Shown in pieces: positions 1 through 8,946 of a stretch of DNA of 34,226 bases. The notes under the pieces are model-generated. The model made no database searches. It had not been told where the DNA came from and was given only the letters and a program-made list of their open reading frames with translations. Both the position numbers and the translations under genes were made by a program. The stretch is from Hyphomicrobium sp. (GTDB taxonomy: Bacteria; Pseudomonadota; Alphaproteobacteria; Rhizobiales; Hyphomicrobiaceae), in the NCBI GenBank assembly GCA_025458125.1, contig JALOTA010000043.1, forward strand, positions 1-34,226. The letters are read 5' to 3'. Each line of letters begins with the position of its first letter. Within the stretch, counting starts at the first letter, position 1.

Positions 1-63
1 CCGGGCGCGGGCCATGACGGCATCCGGCAGAGGCCAGGTGATCAGAATTTTCTTCTTGGACAT
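1..63 (-). CDS. 5' end of a probable D-2-hydroxyacid dehydrogenase (partial)
   Basis: Only the first 21 codons are present, reading from an ATG at 63 out of the left edge. The peptide opens with several lysines, then a hydrophobic strand (KILITWPLPD) and an Ala/Arg-rich helix start. This resembles the N-terminus of D-isomer-specific 2-hydroxyacid dehydrogenases (glyoxylate/hydroxypyruvate or D-glycerate type), which begin with a short basic stretch followed by a first beta strand. Such enzymes reduce 2-keto acids with NAD(P)H in the cytoplasm. The assignment rests on 21 residues and family memory, so it is tentative; the catalytic Arg/Glu/His residues lie outside the window. Confidence 0.45.
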   Translation of the reverse strand, partial: MSKKKILITWPLPDAVMARAR

Positions 64-314
64 AGGTTGCGTATCCTACCCGGGGTTCGACTTTGGTTGG
101 GGATCGCCCCTATTGCCGCAAGGGCGGGCGGCTGACAAGGGCTGTGGCGGCGCAGAAATCGGGGTGCCGGCGTGGCACGGGGACTTACTCTTTGTTCACC
201 GCGATCGGCGACACTGCTTCTTATTGTTGCAGCTGCCTCCGGATAGGTGACCGCCGCGCCGAAGCCGGGCGCGGCCGGGCGTCACAACCGGCCGGAACCG
301 AACAAGGGGGTTTC

Positions 315-695
315 ATGCGCGCGGTTCTGATCCTTCTTGCCGTGCTCGTCGCCGCCAAGGTCTGGGCGCAGGACAAGCTGCATCGCGACGCTGCCAACGA
401 GGCTTTGCTCGCCGCCTACCGCCTGCATGCCCAGTCGGCATGCGTATCGCGGCCGCAGACCGATGCTCGTGGCATGCCGGTCGCGGTAGGTTCGGTGAAC
501 TGGAAGCAACCGGAAACCGCCGAGGTGCTGCTCGGCAATCCAAGGCTCAGCGTACCGATTTGGCAGTTCGAGCACCCGTTGTGGAATGCCCGATTCAAGA
601 ACCCTGTCGTCCGGCTGACCGTCGGCGACCGCTTCTCGCGGATTGCCTGCGACTACGATGTGATAACGGGCAAGACGGATCTTCTGGTTCTCTAG
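315..695 (+). CDS. small secreted protein of unknown function
   Basis: The gene encodes 126 residues. The ATG at 315 was chosen because a purine-rich ribosome binding site (AAGGGGG) lies about 5 bases upstream and a clean Sec signal peptide follows: a hydrophobic core at residues 3-15 with a likely cut after VWA at residue 18. The reading frame is open further upstream but that part is not protein-like. The mature protein has two cysteines (C43 and C112) that could form a disulfide in the periplasm, and a C-terminal half rich in aromatic residues. I do not recognise a family. It lies between two minus-strand genes and is probably transcribed alone. The gene looks real from start, signal peptide and codon use; its function is unknown. 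Confidence 0.65.
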   Translation: MRAVLILLAVLVAAKVWAQDKLHRDAANEALLAAYRLHAQSACVSRPQTDARGMPVAVGSVNWKQPETAEVLLGNPRLSVPIWQFEHPLWNARFKNPVVRLTVGDRFSRIACDYDVITGKTDLLVL

Positions 696-736
696 GACCT
701 GGCCACCACCAAGACCGGCTGCGGTCCACCGCGGGA

Positions 737-1420
737 TCAGCGCCGGGTGCCCTGCACGGCGATCTGCGTCATGAACAGGTGATCCAGGCGGCCCGAAGTC
801 AGCCGGGAGATCATCTCCACACGCGGTGAGAACGCGGTGACCGGCCCCATCAGATCGATCCGGAAGCCCGCGGTTTCGAACATCGAGATGAAAGTGGCCG
901 GCGTGAACCAGCGCAGGTGCGTGCGATCGAATACGCCCTGATCGGCGAGATCGAAACGTCCTTTGACGAGTTCGCGCAGCACCCGCCAATGGGCGATGTT
1001 GGGCGAACTTGCCAGAACCATCCCGCCCGGGCGCACAAAGCGATGCAGTCGCCGCAGCAGGGCTGCTGGCTCGACCAAGTGTTCCAGGACCTCAGACAGG
1101 ATCAGCGCATCGAATTCGGCTGGTTGCCAGTCGAAGTCCATGTGCTCGACATCGCCAATGAGGACGTCGGACAAGACCTGGCGCGCGCTGCGGCCCTGCA
1201 TCTCGATCAGCTCGACCCCGACGTAGTGCCCCGCTCGGCCGCGCGCCATGGCCAGCGCGCCGGTCGCACCGTTGCCGCAGCCGATCTCCAGCACCCGCGC
1301 CGTAGGGTCGCGGGGAAGCAGGCGCACGAAATCAGCCCGGGCGTTTGTGAAATAGGCCGTCGCCTTGCCTTCGTAGGCCGACATCAGCCGGGCAGCCGGC
1401 GATAGCGAATCTGTTGTCAC
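737..1420 (-). CDS. class I SAM-dependent methyltransferase
   Basis: A 227-residue protein with the Rossmann methyltransferase signature: motif I LEIGCGNG, an acidic residue after strand 2 (VGVEL), an ALILSEVLEHL segment typical of the UbiG/Methyltransf_11-like group, and a later RPGG turn. It should transfer a methyl group from S-adenosylmethionine to a small molecule or sugar in the cytoplasm. The GTG at 1420 is preferred because GGGGA (1428-1432) sits 7 bases upstream; a GTG at 1453 would add 11 residues without a comparable site. The gene diverges from the EPS export genes and could methylate the polysaccharide or its precursor, but this is only proximity. There is no membrane segment. 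Substrate unknown. Confidence 0.8.
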   Translation of the reverse strand: MTTDSLSPAARLMSAYEGKATAYFTNARADFVRLLPRDPTARVLEIGCGNGATGALAMARGRAGHYVGVELIEMQGRSARQVLSDVLIGDVEHMDFDWQPAEFDALILSEVLEHLVEPAALLRRLHRFVRPGGMVLASSPNIAHWRVLRELVKGRFDLADQGVFDRTHLRWFTPATFISMFETAGFRIDLMGPVTAFSPRVEMISRLTSGRLDHLFMTQIAVQGTRR

Positions 1421-1453
1421 GCTGAAATCCCCACTCGAACCACGGGCCAACAC

Positions 1454-1687
1454 TAATCAACAGTCATCAACGAGCCGTTTATGGGACAAAACCCTTTTCT
1501 GAATAAATCGTTGCGCACTTCGCAAATTACTTACGAGCCGTAAATATCGGTTTTTGCCTCACTTTTTCTATTTCCTGTTAGTTCGCCCTTAATACTAACC
1601 GCGCTCTTTTGATAGTTGCCGTCAGGATTATTTTTCTGCCGGTCATTGCGTAATTTGAATTAGCACCCGTGCAATTGGTATTTGCGT
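1454..1687. promoter_or_regulatory. AT-rich divergent promoter region of the EPS locus
   Basis: This 234-base gap between the methyltransferase and the export lipoprotein is much richer in A and T than anything around it, with several T tracts. An inverted repeat GTTAGT-N11-ACTAAC lies at 1577-1599. The composition and the divergent flanking starts suggest the promoter and regulator-binding region for the polysaccharide genes, perhaps bound by an AT-preferring nucleoid protein. No single pair of -35/-10 boxes stands out clearly enough to call. No gene is seen here. Confidence 0.45.
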
Positions 1688-2275
1688 ATGTCACCGGTTC
1701 GTGCGTTCAAACTCTGTTTATCCGCGGCGGTTGCCGCGCTGCTCGCATGCGCTTGCGCCGATGATATCGGACCAGCGCCCGCGTCGCTTTTGGCTGACGG
1801 CGCCCCGTCCTCGCTCGGCGCTGCATACCGTCTGGGTATCGGCGACAAGCTCAAGATCACAGTCTTTGGCGAAGACACCCTCTCAGGTCCGGTCGAGGTC
1901 AACGCCGCGGGGCAGGTTGCCCTGCCGTTGGCCGGCGACGTCCCCGCAGAGGGCAAAACGCTTCCGCAGTTCCGCGATGCCGTCACGGCGCGGCTTTCCG
2001 ACGGCTATCTGAAGAATCCGAAGGTCACGGTCGAAATCAGCAATTACCGCCCGATCTACGTCCACGGCGAAGTAAAGAACGGCGGCGAGTTCAACTACAA
2101 GACCGGCCTCAAACTGCGCGACGCCGTCGCGATGGCCGGCGGCTACACGTACCGTGCCAATCAGTCGACCTTCATTCTCATTCGCGATGGCGTCGGCGAG
2201 GTGAGCGTTCCGGCGAACGGTACGGTCTCGCTCCTTCCTGGCGACAACATCCGCATTCCAGAGCGCTTCTTCTAA
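1688..2275 (+). CDS. Wza-type polysaccharide export lipoprotein
   Basis: 195 residues. The N-terminus has a basic residue, a hydrophobic stretch and a lipobox-like LLAC ending at C21, so it is probably lipidated and anchored in the outer membrane. Residues about 40-120 match the Poly_export domain (YRLGIGDKLKITVFGE, then a VALPLAGDV segment), and about 125-175 an SLBB domain (IYVHGEVKNGGEF, with LRDAVAMAGGYT). Such proteins form the periplasmic/outer-membrane channel for capsule or EPS export. At this length it is the short rhizobial ExoF/GumB-like type rather than full-length Wza, so the outer-membrane channel may need another component, perhaps the barrel protein encoded next. A TTG two codons upstream is possible but the ATG is preferred. 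First gene of the plus-strand EPS cluster. Confidence 0.88.
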   Translation: MSPVRAFKLCLSAAVAALLACACADDIGPAPASLLADGAPSSLGAAYRLGIGDKLKITVFGEDTLSGPVEVNAAGQVALPLAGDVPAEGKTLPQFRDAVTARLSDGYLKNPKVTVEISNYRPIYVHGEVKNGGEFNYKTGLKLRDAVAMAGGYTYRANQSTFILIRDGVGEVSVPANGTVSLLPGDNIRIPERFF

Positions 2276-2290
2276 ATCCTAACTTCAAAC

Positions 2291-3626
2291 GTGCGAGTAC
2301 CCGTGTTCCTGAAATCCGCAACTGCAGACCTTCGATGGCCGCGCCGGGACGCGCAGGCCTTCGCATGTCTTGCGGCGGCGGCCTTCACGGCGGCGCCTCT
2401 GGCGAGCGCATGGGCCATCGACGGTGAAGACAAATCCGACCTCATCACCGATACGGTGGCCAGCCAGCAACTCAGGCGGGAATGGATCGAAGCCTCCAGA
2501 CGAGGCGCACGCACCGTTGATGAAACGGACCGCGGCTTTGCCGCACCGGACGGTTTTCGCCTCGGCAACTTCTTCATCTATCCGTCCGTGACCGAGACGA
2601 TCGCCTACGACTCCAACATCTACGGTCTGGCCCAGGACCCTGTTGCGGACTGGCGCTTCATCACTGCCCCCAGGCTCACCATTCAGTCGCAGTTGCCGCG
2701 GCATGCCTTCGAAGCGGACGTCTTCGCCCGCTTCATGAACTTCGCCGACAACACGGACCAGGATTACGCCAACTTCGGCGGCGCGGCCCGCGGCGCGATT
2801 CATATCGACCATGCACACACTTTTTCCTTCAGCGTGTCGGCACGGCGGGACCACGAAGAGCGTTCGGCCGTTACTTCGTCGCAGCTTGCAGCCGAGCCGG
2901 TTCCGGTCGACCTGTTTCGGGCCTCTGTCGGCCTGACCCGGGATGCGGGACGTCTCTACGGCACGATCTCGGCGACAGCTGAGAAAAGTGATTTTGGGTC
3001 TGTCCCGGAGATCGGCGGCGGAACCCTCGACCAGAGTTACCGCGACCAGGAAGTCTACTGGGCACAGATCCGCGCCGGCTACCGCATCTCTCCCGGATTC
3101 GACTTCGTCACCAACGTGCGCGGGATAAAGCAATTCAACGAGCCCGAGGCCGCCGGTCAACCAAACCGGAACTCCACGGGGTACGATGTCACCGCCGGGC
3201 TTGCATTTGAAAGCGACCCGCTTCTGCGCTGGCGGCTTCTCGCCGGTTATGGCGAACGCGATTATGAGCGCTCCGACCTCGGAACGGTCGGGACGTCGCT
3301 CCTGGAAGCGAATGTCACCTGGCTTGCGAGCGAGAGGATGACATTAAGCGCCACTGCATCGCGCGGCATCGACGGAGAATTCGGCGCCGACGACGAGGGC
3401 CCGTCACGATCTTTTCGCCTCCGCCAACATCGGCCTTGCCGACATCAGCTTTATCGGAAGCACACGCGAGGACGAGGTGTTCGAGGCCGGCGCATCGCTT
3501 CGCTACTACTACACGAAGAACATGATCTTCGGGCTGGGCTACACCTTCGAGAAACGCGATTCGAACGAGCCCGAATATGACTTCGACCGCAGCATTGTCC
3601 GCGTGAGCGGAACATTGAGTTTCTGA
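2291..3626 (+). CDS. EPS-locus outer-membrane beta-barrel protein, frameshifted near 3395
   Basis: From a GTG at 2291 (start uncertain, no clear ribosome binding site) the frame encodes a signal peptide ending around ASAWA, then many alternating amphipathic strands typical of the outer-membrane beta-barrel proteins found beside Wza/Wzc genes in alphaproteobacteria. After residue about 370 (GEFGADDEG) the frame loses barrel character and ends at a stop at 3578-3580. The +1 frame from about 3402 to the TGA at 3624-3626 instead gives a convincing barrel ending (DLFASANIGL, a YYYTKN strand, final VSGTLSF with terminal Phe). One extra base in the GGGCCC at 3397-3402 would explain this. As written, the product lacks its last strands and probably would not fold. 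Possible sequencing error. Role in EPS export is inferred from context. Confidence 0.72.
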
Positions 3627-3643
3627 GGAACCATTAGAACAGA

Positions 3644-5911
3644 ATGAGCACGGCGGAACCAGGCATGGAAGAGAAGGGCAGCGGGGCATTCAGCCTCGAG
3701 CGCGCCTTCAATGCCGTGCGCCGCCAGCTCTCGCTTGTTGCCGCCATCGCAGGGGTCGTGACACTCGCGGGCGCTTCCTTCGCGATGCTGATGCCGAACC
3801 GCTACGAGGGCATGGCGGTGGTTCAGATCGATCCCCGCAAGAAGACCATTTCGCAGGTTGATAGCGTCGTCGAGGACATCAAGGGCGACAATGCTTCGAT
3901 CGACAGCGAGGTCGAGGTCATTTCCTCGCGGGCCGTCGCGCTGAAGGTCATCGACATTCTCAGTTTGCGCGATGACGAGGAATTCCGGCCGCCCTCCCGG
4001 GCCAGTCAGTTCTTGCACGCCGTGGGCCTTGGCCGCTTACTGCCGGCAACCATCACGGCATCTCCGATCTCCGTCAATTCGAATTCGTCGCGGCTCGATC
4101 AGGATCCGAACGGCACGCGCGTGGGACGGGTTCAGCCCGGTGAGAGCATTCCAGAGCGAGACGAAATAGCGGTTCAGTTCCTTGAACGCCTCAAAGTCAC
4201 GCGAGTTCGCACGACTCTTCTCCTGGAGATCAAGTTCACGGCGGGAGACCCCGTAAAGGCGGCCCGCATCGCCAATACGATCGCCGAGGTCTACATCGCC
4301 GGCAATCTCTCGAACAAGAAAGAGGCGTCGGGATTTGCAACACAGCTTCTGGAAGGCAAGCTGGCAGAGATGCAGCAGCGCGTCGCCGATGCCGAGCGCA
4401 CCGTCGCGATGTTCAAGTCGGACAACAACATCTTCGATTCCGAGGGCAACGTCCTGTCGGAAAAGGAAATGGCGCGCCTGATGGAGCAGACGGTCTCGGC
4501 CCGAAATGCCACGGCCGAAGCCAAGGCCAAATATGAAAACGCCCAGCGTCTAGTGAAGATGCCGGGAGGCGCATCCACGATTTCCGAAGTCATCCAGAGC
4601 AATTCTGTCGGCGTCCTGAAAGAGGCGGTCGCCGCCGCCCGTAAGCGAGAAGCTGAATTCGCAACGCGCTATGGCCCGCGGCATCCGGAAATGCAAAAAG
4701 TGCGCGCCGAGATCGCTCAAGCGGAGTCGCAACTGGCGGAAGAAGTCGAGCGTGAAGTCGCCAACCTCAAGAATGTCTATATGGTCGCCGAACGTCGCGA
4801 AATGCAGCTCCGGCAATCACTGACCACGCTGAAGGAACAGGAGGCGGCGACGAAGGAAGCTTCTGTCAAGCTTCTGGAACTGCAGCGCGAGGCCGCTACG
4901 TCCAAGCAGCTCTACGAATCCCTGCTCGTCCGCTACAAGCAAACGTCTGAGACGCAGGATCTCCAACTGCCGGACGCGCGCATCGTAGAGCAGGCCGATA
5001 CGCCGCTCGTGCCCTCCTCGCCCAAGCGTCTTCAACTCACGCTGCTTGCACTCATCGCGGGTCTTGGCATCGGGATCGGGGCCGCGCTCGTCCTCGAGTT
5101 CGCGACCCCTGGCCTCAGCCATCCCGATGACGTGGAACGCACACTGGAAGTGGCCCATATTGCTTCGGTACCGGCGGCGGCTGCGGGTTACGATCCGCTG
5201 CGCTCGATCCGTCTCGTGCTCGCGGACCCGCGCGGCGTCTTCGCGGAGAGTGTCCGCGGTATCCGCCGCGAGATCGACATGCGCCACCGCACGAGTGGTT
5301 CGCGCGTAGTCATGATCGCCTCCAGCCTGCCGGGCGAGGACACAGACATCATTGCCTCCAACCTGGCGCATCATTATGCCATAACGGGCCAGCGTGTTCT
5401 CCTCGTCGATGGCGATCTCCGGCGGTCGCCGCTGACGCGGAAGTTTGCGCCTCAGCGTGCCAGCGGTCTGCTCGATACGCTGGCGAGGGGACAGCCCGTT
5501 GAGACCGCCATCCTGCACGACCGGGTGTCCGGGCTCTACTTCCTGCCGGCCATGGGACCGTCGCCCATGGAAACGGGCCGGCCGGAATTGCTCGGTTCGC
5601 GCCGGATGTCCGACACGATCGAGGTTCTGAAGTCGCAATTCGATGTCATCGTCATCGATGCGCCGCCGCTCTTGCCCGTTGTCGATGCACGAGTGCTGGC
5701 CGACTACGCGGATCAGATCGTCTTTGTCACGACGTGGCGGCGGACCCCCAAGCAACTCGCCCGGCGCGCGCTCCAGTGCCTTGGTATCAACCACGACAAA
5801 GTGGCCGGCGTGGTCATGAACAGTGTTGCGGAAGATGCGCTGGAAGAAAGTTTCGCGCTCGGAACCGGCATGGGGTCCGCTGCGCCCCGCCGCCTTGCCC
5901 GGGCGGCGTGA
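3644..5911 (+). CDS. Wzc/ExoP-type EPS chain-length and transport protein with degenerate kinase P-loop
   Basis: 755 residues, the usual length for a polysaccharide co-polymerase fused to a BY-kinase domain. It has a first membrane segment (about residues 29-48), a Wzz domain, a long periplasmic coiled coil (about 210-430), a GNVR-like region, a second membrane segment (about 466-487), then a cytoplasmic ATPase domain. In that domain Walker A' (LLVDGDLR, 586-593) and Walker B (VIVIDAPP, 668-675) are intact, but Walker A reads PGEDTD (563-568) where PGEGK(S/T) is expected, so the ATP-binding lysine is missing. There is no C-terminal tyrosine cluster. It probably regulates chain length and links the inner membrane to the Wza-like channel without autokinase activity. 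It follows the barrel gene by 17 bases. Confidence 0.9.
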   Translation: MSTAEPGMEEKGSGAFSLERAFNAVRRQLSLVAAIAGVVTLAGASFAMLMPNRYEGMAVVQIDPRKKTISQVDSVVEDIKGDNASIDSEVEVISSRAVALKVIDILSLRDDEEFRPPSRASQFLHAVGLGRLLPATITASPISVNSNSSRLDQDPNGTRVGRVQPGESIPERDEIAVQFLERLKVTRVRTTLLLEIKFTAGDPVKAARIANTIAEVYIAGNLSNKKEASGFATQLLEGKLAEMQQRVADAERTVAMFKSDNNIFDSEGNVLSEKEMARLMEQTVSARNATAEAKAKYENAQRLVKMPGGASTISEVIQSNSVGVLKEAVAAARKREAEFATRYGPRHPEMQKVRAEIAQAESQLAEEVEREVANLKNVYMVAERREMQLRQSLTTLKEQEAATKEASVKLLELQREAATSKQLYESLLVRYKQTSETQDLQLPDARIVEQADTPLVPSSPKRLQLTLLALIAGLGIGIGAALVLEFATPGLSHPDDVERTLEVAHIASVPAAAAGYDPLRSIRLVLADPRGVFAESVRGIRREIDMRHRTSGSRVVMIASSLPGEDTDIIASNLAHHYAITGQRVLLVDGDLRRSPLTRKFAPQRASGLLDTLARGQPVETAILHDRVSGLYFLPAMGPSPMETGRPELLGSRRMSDTIEVLKSQFDVIVIDAPPLLPVVDARVLADYADQIVFVTTWRRTPKQLARRALQCLGINHDKVAGVVMNSVAEDALEESFALGTGMGSAAPRRLARAA

Positions 5912-6064
5912 GGGCTGCGCCCGCCCGCCCCACGGCCCGCCATTCCGACGTGGCCCGTCGTATTTCAATCAAATTTTAGCGGGTTACGAGCAAACTCCTG
6001 TTCAGAACAAGTCTTTCTCTTTCGCGTTGAATGTTGCCCCCCTGTTTGCGTACCCGGAGCAGCC

Positions 6065-7575
6065 ATGACAGCCGCAGTAGCCGAAGTCGCCGCCGAAACC
6101 CCTTCCCCCGCGATCGCAAGCTCTCCAGAAAAGCTCCAGCCGGCCGTTGTACAGACGCCGCGCCGGCGTCTGCCCCGGAAACTTGCCGCCGATCTGGTAG
6201 GTCTGGCGGACGTGGCTGCCGTGGCCTGCGCCTTTGTCCTGCCGGCCCTCATTTACGGAAGTGCGGGTGGCATCGTCAGCGACTGGCGGCTCCTTCTTCA
6301 ATCCGCAGTCGCGGCAGCTATCATCGTGCACACGGTGTTGCGGCTCAACGGGATGTATGCGCCTGATAAGCTCAACGATTTTCCGGTTCGGCCGGGTCTG
6401 TTGCTCGGCGTACTGGTCGTCACGATGACCGGACTTCTCGGGCACGGAATGCCTTACGCGCTGCGCGGCGCGCACGAATGGGTCTGGCTGAGCGTCGGGC
6501 TCTCAAGCGGGTTCACGCTTCTGCTTCTCAACCGCGCCGTGGCCACCCCGATCTATGCGCATCTGACCAAGAAAGGCGTGTTCGACGAGCGGATTGCGGT
6601 CTTTGGTGCCGGCAACATCGCTCGCCGCGTAAAGGAACACCTGGAAGCCGTGCCGTCGGGCGTCCATTTTGCCGGCGTATTCGATGACCGCGCTGCAACC
6701 GACCGCATCAATCCCGAAGGTCTAGATGTCAACGGGCGGCTCGACGATCTGGTCGCTGCCGCGCGCAACAACGAGATCGACAAGATCATCATCGCGCTGC
6801 CCCAATCTGCCGATCAGCGGATCACCGCTGTGGTCCGCCAGCTGGAAGCGCTGCCGGTGACGCTGCATGTCGTCACGCACATTTCCTCGGATTTCCTCGA
6901 CGTCGGTCCGGCGCATTCCGTGTCATCTGTTGGGACCGTGGGCCTGCTCGATATCAAAAAAAAAAGCCCATCGATGATTGGCAGCGCATCCTGAAGCGCG
7001 GCGAGGACATTGTCGTAGCCGGGCTTCTGCTCGCCGTGACGCTGCCACTGTTCCCGTTGATCGCGCTCGCGGTCAGGCTCGACAGTCCCGGCCCTGTGTT
7101 ATTCCGCCAGCTCAGGAGCGGGCGCAACCAGATGCCCTTCGAAGTCCTCAAGTTCCGGACAATGACGGTGCGCCAAACCGCTGACGAAGGACAGCAGGCA
7201 ACGCCTTGCGATCCGCGGATCACGCGCACCGGCAAGTTCCTTCGCCGCACAAGTCTCGACGAACTGCCGCAGCTCATCAATGTTCTCAAGGGCGACATGT
7301 CGCTCGTTGGTCCGCGCCCGCATCTTGCCGAGCACGACGACCGGTTTGCGGCAATTGTCGACACCTATCCGCAGCGTCATCAGGTGAAGCCAGGGCTCAC
7401 GGGACTTGCGCAGGTGCGCGGCTTCCGGGGCGAGACGCGCACACGTTGCTGCGTCGAAGGGCGTGTCGCCGCCGATATTGCATACGTTCGCAACTGGTCG
7501 TTGTCGCTCGACGCGAAGATCATCGCGCAGACGTTCGGTGCCGTTCTCACCCAGCGGGGGGGAGGAAACCGGTCA
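6065..7575 (+). CDS. WcaJ/ExoY-type priming sugar transferase, frame broken at an A10 tract
   Basis: Two frames make one undecaprenyl-phosphate sugar phosphotransferase. The N-terminal half (6065 to about 6960) has several membrane segments and a CoA-binding-like Rossmann domain (IAVFGAGNIARRVKEHL). The C-terminal half (about 6964 onward) has the bacterial sugar transferase core: a membrane hairpin, DSPGPVLFRQ, EVLKFRTM, TSLDELPQL, GDMSLVGPRP and the VKPGLTGLAQVRG signature. It would load the first sugar onto the lipid carrier. The join is an A10 run at 6956-6965; a -1 shift there gives KKKP followed by IDDWQRILKRGED, exactly the expected linker. As written, frame one stops at 6992-6994. The 3' end has no stop and runs into the next gene, so the end given is the base before that gene's start. 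Confidence 0.82.
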
Positions 7576-8895
7576 ATGCTGGATGCCTTTCGACGGACAC
7601 CGCTGCCGGTCATTCTGGCTATTTTCAGCTTCATCTCGCCGACCGAGTTCTCGCTCGAAGTCAGCGATCTGCGCTTGTCTCTCCATCGTGTCGTCTTCCT
7701 GATCTTCATCCCGTTCGCCGTCTGGCGCCTTCTGGCGCGCCCGGATTGCCGTCTCAAGCTGTACGATATTCCCTTCTTCGGCCTCGCCTTCTGGCAGACG
7801 TTTGCATTCACCTATCACGATGGAAGCGCCGGGTTCGTGTTCGGCGGATCATGGGCGCTGGAAAGCCTCGGCGCCTATACGATCGCGCGCGCCTACATTC
7901 GCGATCTGGAAACCCTGCAGGCGGCCATCCGCGTCGTGTTCTGCTCGATCGTGGTTGCCGGCTCTCTGGCAGTGCTTGATACGCTGACGGGGAGCTATTT
8001 CACCCATGAAGCCCTGCGCCAGCTTTTCGGCGGCGGATCCGTGGCGCAAGTGGAGTTCCGCAAGGGCATCGTTCGCGCTGGATCGACGTTCGACCATCCG
8101 ATTCACTACGGAACCTACTGCGCTGCGATGTTCGCGCTCGTTTGGATGTCGGAACCGCGCAGAACGTGGCGCTACATCCGGGCCGCCGTCATCGCCGTGG
8201 CGGCCATGCTATCCATGTCGTCGGCGCCGCTGCTCAGTCTCGGTGTGCAGGGCGGGCTGATGGTCTGGAACCGTGCGACGGCTTCGGTCTCTCTGCGCAC
8301 ACCGATCACGCTGGCGATCATCCTGGGCCTCTACGTGGGCGCGACACTGGTTGCCAACCGGTCACCGCTTCAGATCCTGATTTCCATCGCTACGTTCGAC
8401 CCCTGGACCGGCTTCTATCGAATGCTGATATGGGAGTATGGGCTGGAGAACCTCTGGAACAGCCCATGGATCGGTATCGGCAGCGCCGATTGGGAACGGC
8501 CGAAGTGGATGGCCTCCTCGACGATCGACGCCTATTGGCTAGTGCTTCCGTTGCGTGCCGGTATCCCTGCATTCCTCCTGCTCGTGACCGGAATCGGCCT
8601 CCTCGGATACGGCGTTGCAAAACGTGGCCGCAATGCGCGCGATGGCCTGCGCCAGCGCATGTCAGCGGGATGGATGATGTCGCTGGTGGCGGTCTGTCTG
8701 CTCGGCGCCACGGTGCATTTCTGGAACGTGCCGCATGCCTTGTTCTACTTCTTCCTCGGTATGGGCGGCGCCCTGGCAGACCCCAAGGCTTTGAAACGGG
8801 TCATCGCTCCGGCTCAGCAGCCGGTACGCCGTCATCCGAGTTTCGTTGGTCCCAAGCGTGGCGCCGCCATTCCCGGTCCCGTCGTGCCAGCCTGA
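7576..8895 (+). CDS. O-antigen polymerase/ligase-like (Wzy family) membrane protein
   Basis: A strongly hydrophobic protein of 439 residues with about ten membrane segments and a large periplasmic loop, as in O-antigen ligase/polymerase (Wzy_C-like) proteins. The middle holds the GxxGHP-like stretch (RAGSTFDHPIHYGTYCA) and the WIGIGS motif before the last segments. It would polymerise the flipped repeat units at the periplasmic face. The ATG at 7576 was chosen because GGAGG (7561-7565) lies 10 bases upstream and the protein changes character there. The same frame continues upstream into the sugar transferase with no stop, so a fusion product is formally encoded. The C-terminus is a basic, proline-rich tail. 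Polymerase and ligase cannot be separated by sequence alone. Confidence 0.8.
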   Translation: MLDAFRRTPLPVILAIFSFISPTEFSLEVSDLRLSLHRVVFLIFIPFAVWRLLARPDCRLKLYDIPFFGLAFWQTFAFTYHDGSAGFVFGGSWALESLGAYTIARAYIRDLETLQAAIRVVFCSIVVAGSLAVLDTLTGSYFTHEALRQLFGGGSVAQVEFRKGIVRAGSTFDHPIHYGTYCAAMFALVWMSEPRRTWRYIRAAVIAVAAMLSMSSAPLLSLGVQGGLMVWNRATASVSLRTPITLAIILGLYVGATLVANRSPLQILISIATFDPWTGFYRMLIWEYGLENLWNSPWIGIGSADWERPKWMASSTIDAYWLVLPLRAGIPAFLLLVTGIGLLGYGVAKRGRNARDGLRQRMSAGWMMSLVAVCLLGATVHFWNVPHALFYFFLGMGGALADPKALKRVIAPAQQPVRRHPSFVGPKRGAAIPGPVVPA

Positions 8896-8946
8896 CGTCG
8901 AGAACGGCCACGGCGACGACAAACCGGGATCGATAGGAAGCTCTCG

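Noticed and set aside
282-989. Long minus-strand frame over the small secreted protein gene
   Set aside because: Arg/His/Gly-rich shadow translation, overlaps two better-supported genes, no ribosome binding site or family motif.
4817-5968. Minus-strand open frame opposite the Wzc-like gene
   Set aside because: Arg-rich antisense shadow with no start signal; the plus-strand protein is clear.
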